Source of the DNA: Planctomycetales bacterium
Lineage (GTDB): Bacteria > Planctomycetota > UBA11346
Assembly: GCA_025362255.1 (NCBI GenBank)
Contig: JANYGY010000258.1
Span: 1-6,340 of the forward strand
DNA: 6,340 nucleotides
Reading direction: 5' to 3'
Every line of letters starts with the position of its first letter. Position 1 is the first letter of the stretch. The notes beneath the pieces were generated by a model, which was not told where the DNA came from, made no database searches, and saw only the letters and a program-made list of their open reading frames with translations. Positions 4,937 to 6,340 of this stretch are shown in pieces. Both the position numbers and the translations under genes were made by a program.

Positions 4937-6265
4937 ATGACCTTCGATCTCATCCTCCGCCACGGCACGGTTGTCACTCCTGGAGGGCGCACGGTGTGCG
5001 ATGTCGGCATTCGCGGGGGGCGGATCGCGGCGATTGGCGACTTGGCGAGTGCGGCGACCGCGGCGGTGCTGGTCGTGCGTGGGCTGCATGTGCTGCCCGG
5101 GGTGATCGACAGTCAGGTTCATTTCCGTGAGCCGGGGTTGGAGCACAAAGAGGACTTCGCCACCGGCACCGCGGCGGCGGCGCTGGGTGGCGTGGTCGCG
5201 GTGTTCGAGATGCCCAACACCAAGCCGAGCACCACCACTCCGGCGGCGCTGGCCGACAAGGTGCAGCGGGCGCACGGGCGGATGTGGACCGATCACGCGT
5301 TCTACTTCGGCGGTTCGGCCGAAAACGCGGAACAGCTGGGCGAGTGGGAACGTCTGCCCGGATGCGCCGGGGTAAAGGTGTTCATGGGGTCGTCCACCGG
5401 CAATCTGCTGGTTGCTGATGATGCGACCCTTGAGCGCATCCTGCGCAGCATCAATCGGCGGATGGCGGTGCATTGCGAGGACGAGCCGCGCCTGATCGAA
5501 CGGCGTTCCCTGCTTGATGTGCCCGGCGTCACGCCGCACCTGCATCCGGTGTGGCGTGATGAGCTGACCGCGTTGCGCGCGACCACCAGATTGGTCGAGC
5601 TGGCCGAAAAGCAGCGCAAGCGGGTGCACGTGCTGCATGTGACCACGGCTGATGAAATGGCCTATCTCGCCGATCATAAGCAGGTCGCCACGGTCGAGGT
5701 GCTGGCCAATCACCTGACGCTCGCCGCGCCTGAGTGCTATGATCGGCTTGGCTCGTATGCCCAGCAGAACCCGCCGGTGCGCGATGCCCGCCATCGCGCG
5801 GCGCTGTGGGCGGCGGTGAACGATGGCACGGTCGACATCCTCGCCACCGATCACGCGCCGCACACCCGCGCTGAAAAAGACGCCGTGTATCCCAACACCC
5901 CGTCGGGCATGCCTGGCGTGCAGACCCTGGTGCCGGTGATGCTCGATCATGTTGCCGCTGGCAGGCTGTCGCTCGAACGGTTCGTCGAGTTGACCAGCGC
6001 TGGTCCGCAGCGGGTGTTCAATCTCGCGGGCAAAGGGCGGATCGCGATCGGCTATGACGCTGATTTCACGATCGTCGATCTGCAGGCCAAACGCACGATC
6101 ACCGATGCCCAGCAGGCGTGCAAAGTCGGCTGGACGCCGTTCGCCGGAATGGCGGTCACCGGTTGGCCCCAGGTCACGATCGTGCGCGGCACGATCGTGA
6201 TGCGCGACGATCAGCTCATCGGTGCACCGGGTGGCCAGCCGTGCCGGTTTGGCGAGTGCCTTTAA
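4937..6265 (+). CDS. pyrC: Dihydroorotase (amidohydrolase family)
   Basis: It catalyses the reversible cyclisation of N-carbamoyl-aspartate to dihydroorotate, the third step of pyrimidine synthesis, in the cytoplasm. The 442 residues fit class I-type dihydroorotases. A small beta domain (1-50) is followed by a TIM barrel. The barrel contains GVIDSQVHFREPGLEHKEDF (Gln60, His62), EMPNTKP, GVKVFMGSSTG with Lys147 as the probable carboxylated bridging lysine, VHCEDE (His179), HVLHVTTADE (His234), NPPVRD, and ATDHAPHT (Asp305). The first His of the usual HxH is Gln; I recall the same DxQVHFREPG in alphaproteobacterial homologues. FTIVDL and the C-terminal WTPFAGMAVTGWP segment close the fold. No Shine-Dalgarno precedes ATG 4937. 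The stop overlaps the next frame's ATG. Allantoinase and hydantoinase are alternatives from the same superfamily, but the overall similarity favours dihydroorotase. Confidence 0.88.
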   Translation: MTFDLILRHGTVVTPGGRTVCDVGIRGGRIAAIGDLASAATAAVLVVRGLHVLPGVIDSQVHFREPGLEHKEDFATGTAAAALGGVVAVFEMPNTKPSTTTPAALADKVQRAHGRMWTDHAFYFGGSAENAEQLGEWERLPGCAGVKVFMGSSTGNLLVADDATLERILRSINRRMAVHCEDEPRLIERRSLLDVPGVTPHLHPVWRDELTALRATTRLVELAEKQRKRVHVLHVTTADEMAYLADHKQVATVEVLANHLTLAAPECYDRLGSYAQQNPPVRDARHRAALWAAVNDGTVDILATDHAPHTRAEKDAVYPNTPSGMPGVQTLVPVMLDHVAAGRLSLERFVELTSAGPQRVFNLAGKGRIAIGYDADFTIVDLQAKRTITDAQQACKVGWTPFAGMAVTGWPQVTIVRGTIVMRDDQLIGAPGGQPCRFGECL

Positions 6266-6340
6266 TGTTGGAAATAATGCATGAAATAAAGCCGGAGACG
6301 ACTTCTGCCCACCCCATGCTGGTGATCGATGGCGTCAGCA
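6265..6340 (+). CDS. Start of an unrecognised protein (3' end outside window)
   Basis: From ATG 6265 the frame is open to the window end: MLEIMHEIKPETTSAHPMLVIDGVS, 25 codons. The ATG overlaps the pyrC TAA (TAATG), which suggests coupled translation. Alternative in-frame starts are ATG 6277 and ATG 6316. The last residues (MLVIDGVS) resemble the first strand of many ABC-transporter ATPases (LxIxGVSKxF). That is a weak hint, since the Walker A motif would lie beyond the window. Confidence 0.5.
   Translation, partial: MLEIMHEIKPETTSAHPMLVIDGVS

Noticed and set aside
4898..5950. 350-codon minus-strand open frame opposite pyrC
   Set aside because: It mirrors the pyrC codons in high-GC DNA, has a His/Arg-rich composition with no recognisable domain, and pyrC is clearly the coding strand.
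6175..6199. Two copies of the palindrome CACGATCGTG 15 bp apart
   Set aside because: They lie inside pyrC and encode the repeated TIV in VTIVRGTIV; common codon choice explains them, so no site is claimed.

Overview
This is a high-GC bacterial window holding four confidently recognised housekeeping genes, two unrecognised coding regions on the left, and one partial gene on the right. No taxonomic marker allows a firm placement. The dihydroorotase is of a type I associate with Alphaproteobacteria. The CTCTGCG/CGCAGAG-type minisatellite resembles repeats I recall from Planctomycetes, Verrucomicrobia and other environmental genomes. The source is best described as a high-GC Gram-negative-type bacterium of uncertain phylum.

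Left part (1-1544): this is the accessory-looking section. It starts with the 3' end of a gene whose product has a long basic, Pro/Ala/Arg-rich, probably disordered tail (2-661). A strong stem-loop follows at 680-715, then an unrecognised 110-residue protein (782-1114). From 1101 to 1530 lies a repeat region between two convergent genes. A roughly 160-176 bp unit is tandemly duplicated. Each copy carries a 9-bp minisatellite with a different number of units (3 versus 5). The second copy ends in an inverted terminal arm that runs straight into a pentanucleotide YTCTG array.

Middle (1545-4834): recG lies on the minus strand. A 76-bp spacer with a compact nested inverted repeat separates it from the divergent mtnD (acireductone dioxygenase, methionine salvage). 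Only 4 bp after mtnD comes nth (endonuclease III), so mtnD-nth looks like a transcription unit. RecG and Nth are both DNA-repair proteins; MtnD is metabolic, so the cluster has no single obvious pathway.

Right part (4835-6340): a 102-bp gap with AT-rich patches precedes pyrC (dihydroorotase, pyrimidine biosynthesis). pyrC has no visible Shine-Dalgarno sequence and may be leaderless or weakly initiated. Its TAA stop overlaps the ATG of a further frame that runs off the window (TAATG), which suggests translational coupling. No rRNA, tRNA, CRISPR array, transposase or phage gene was recognised. The most unusual DNA is the duplicated repeat element with its pentamer array; nothing seen amounts to a clear new multi-gene system.
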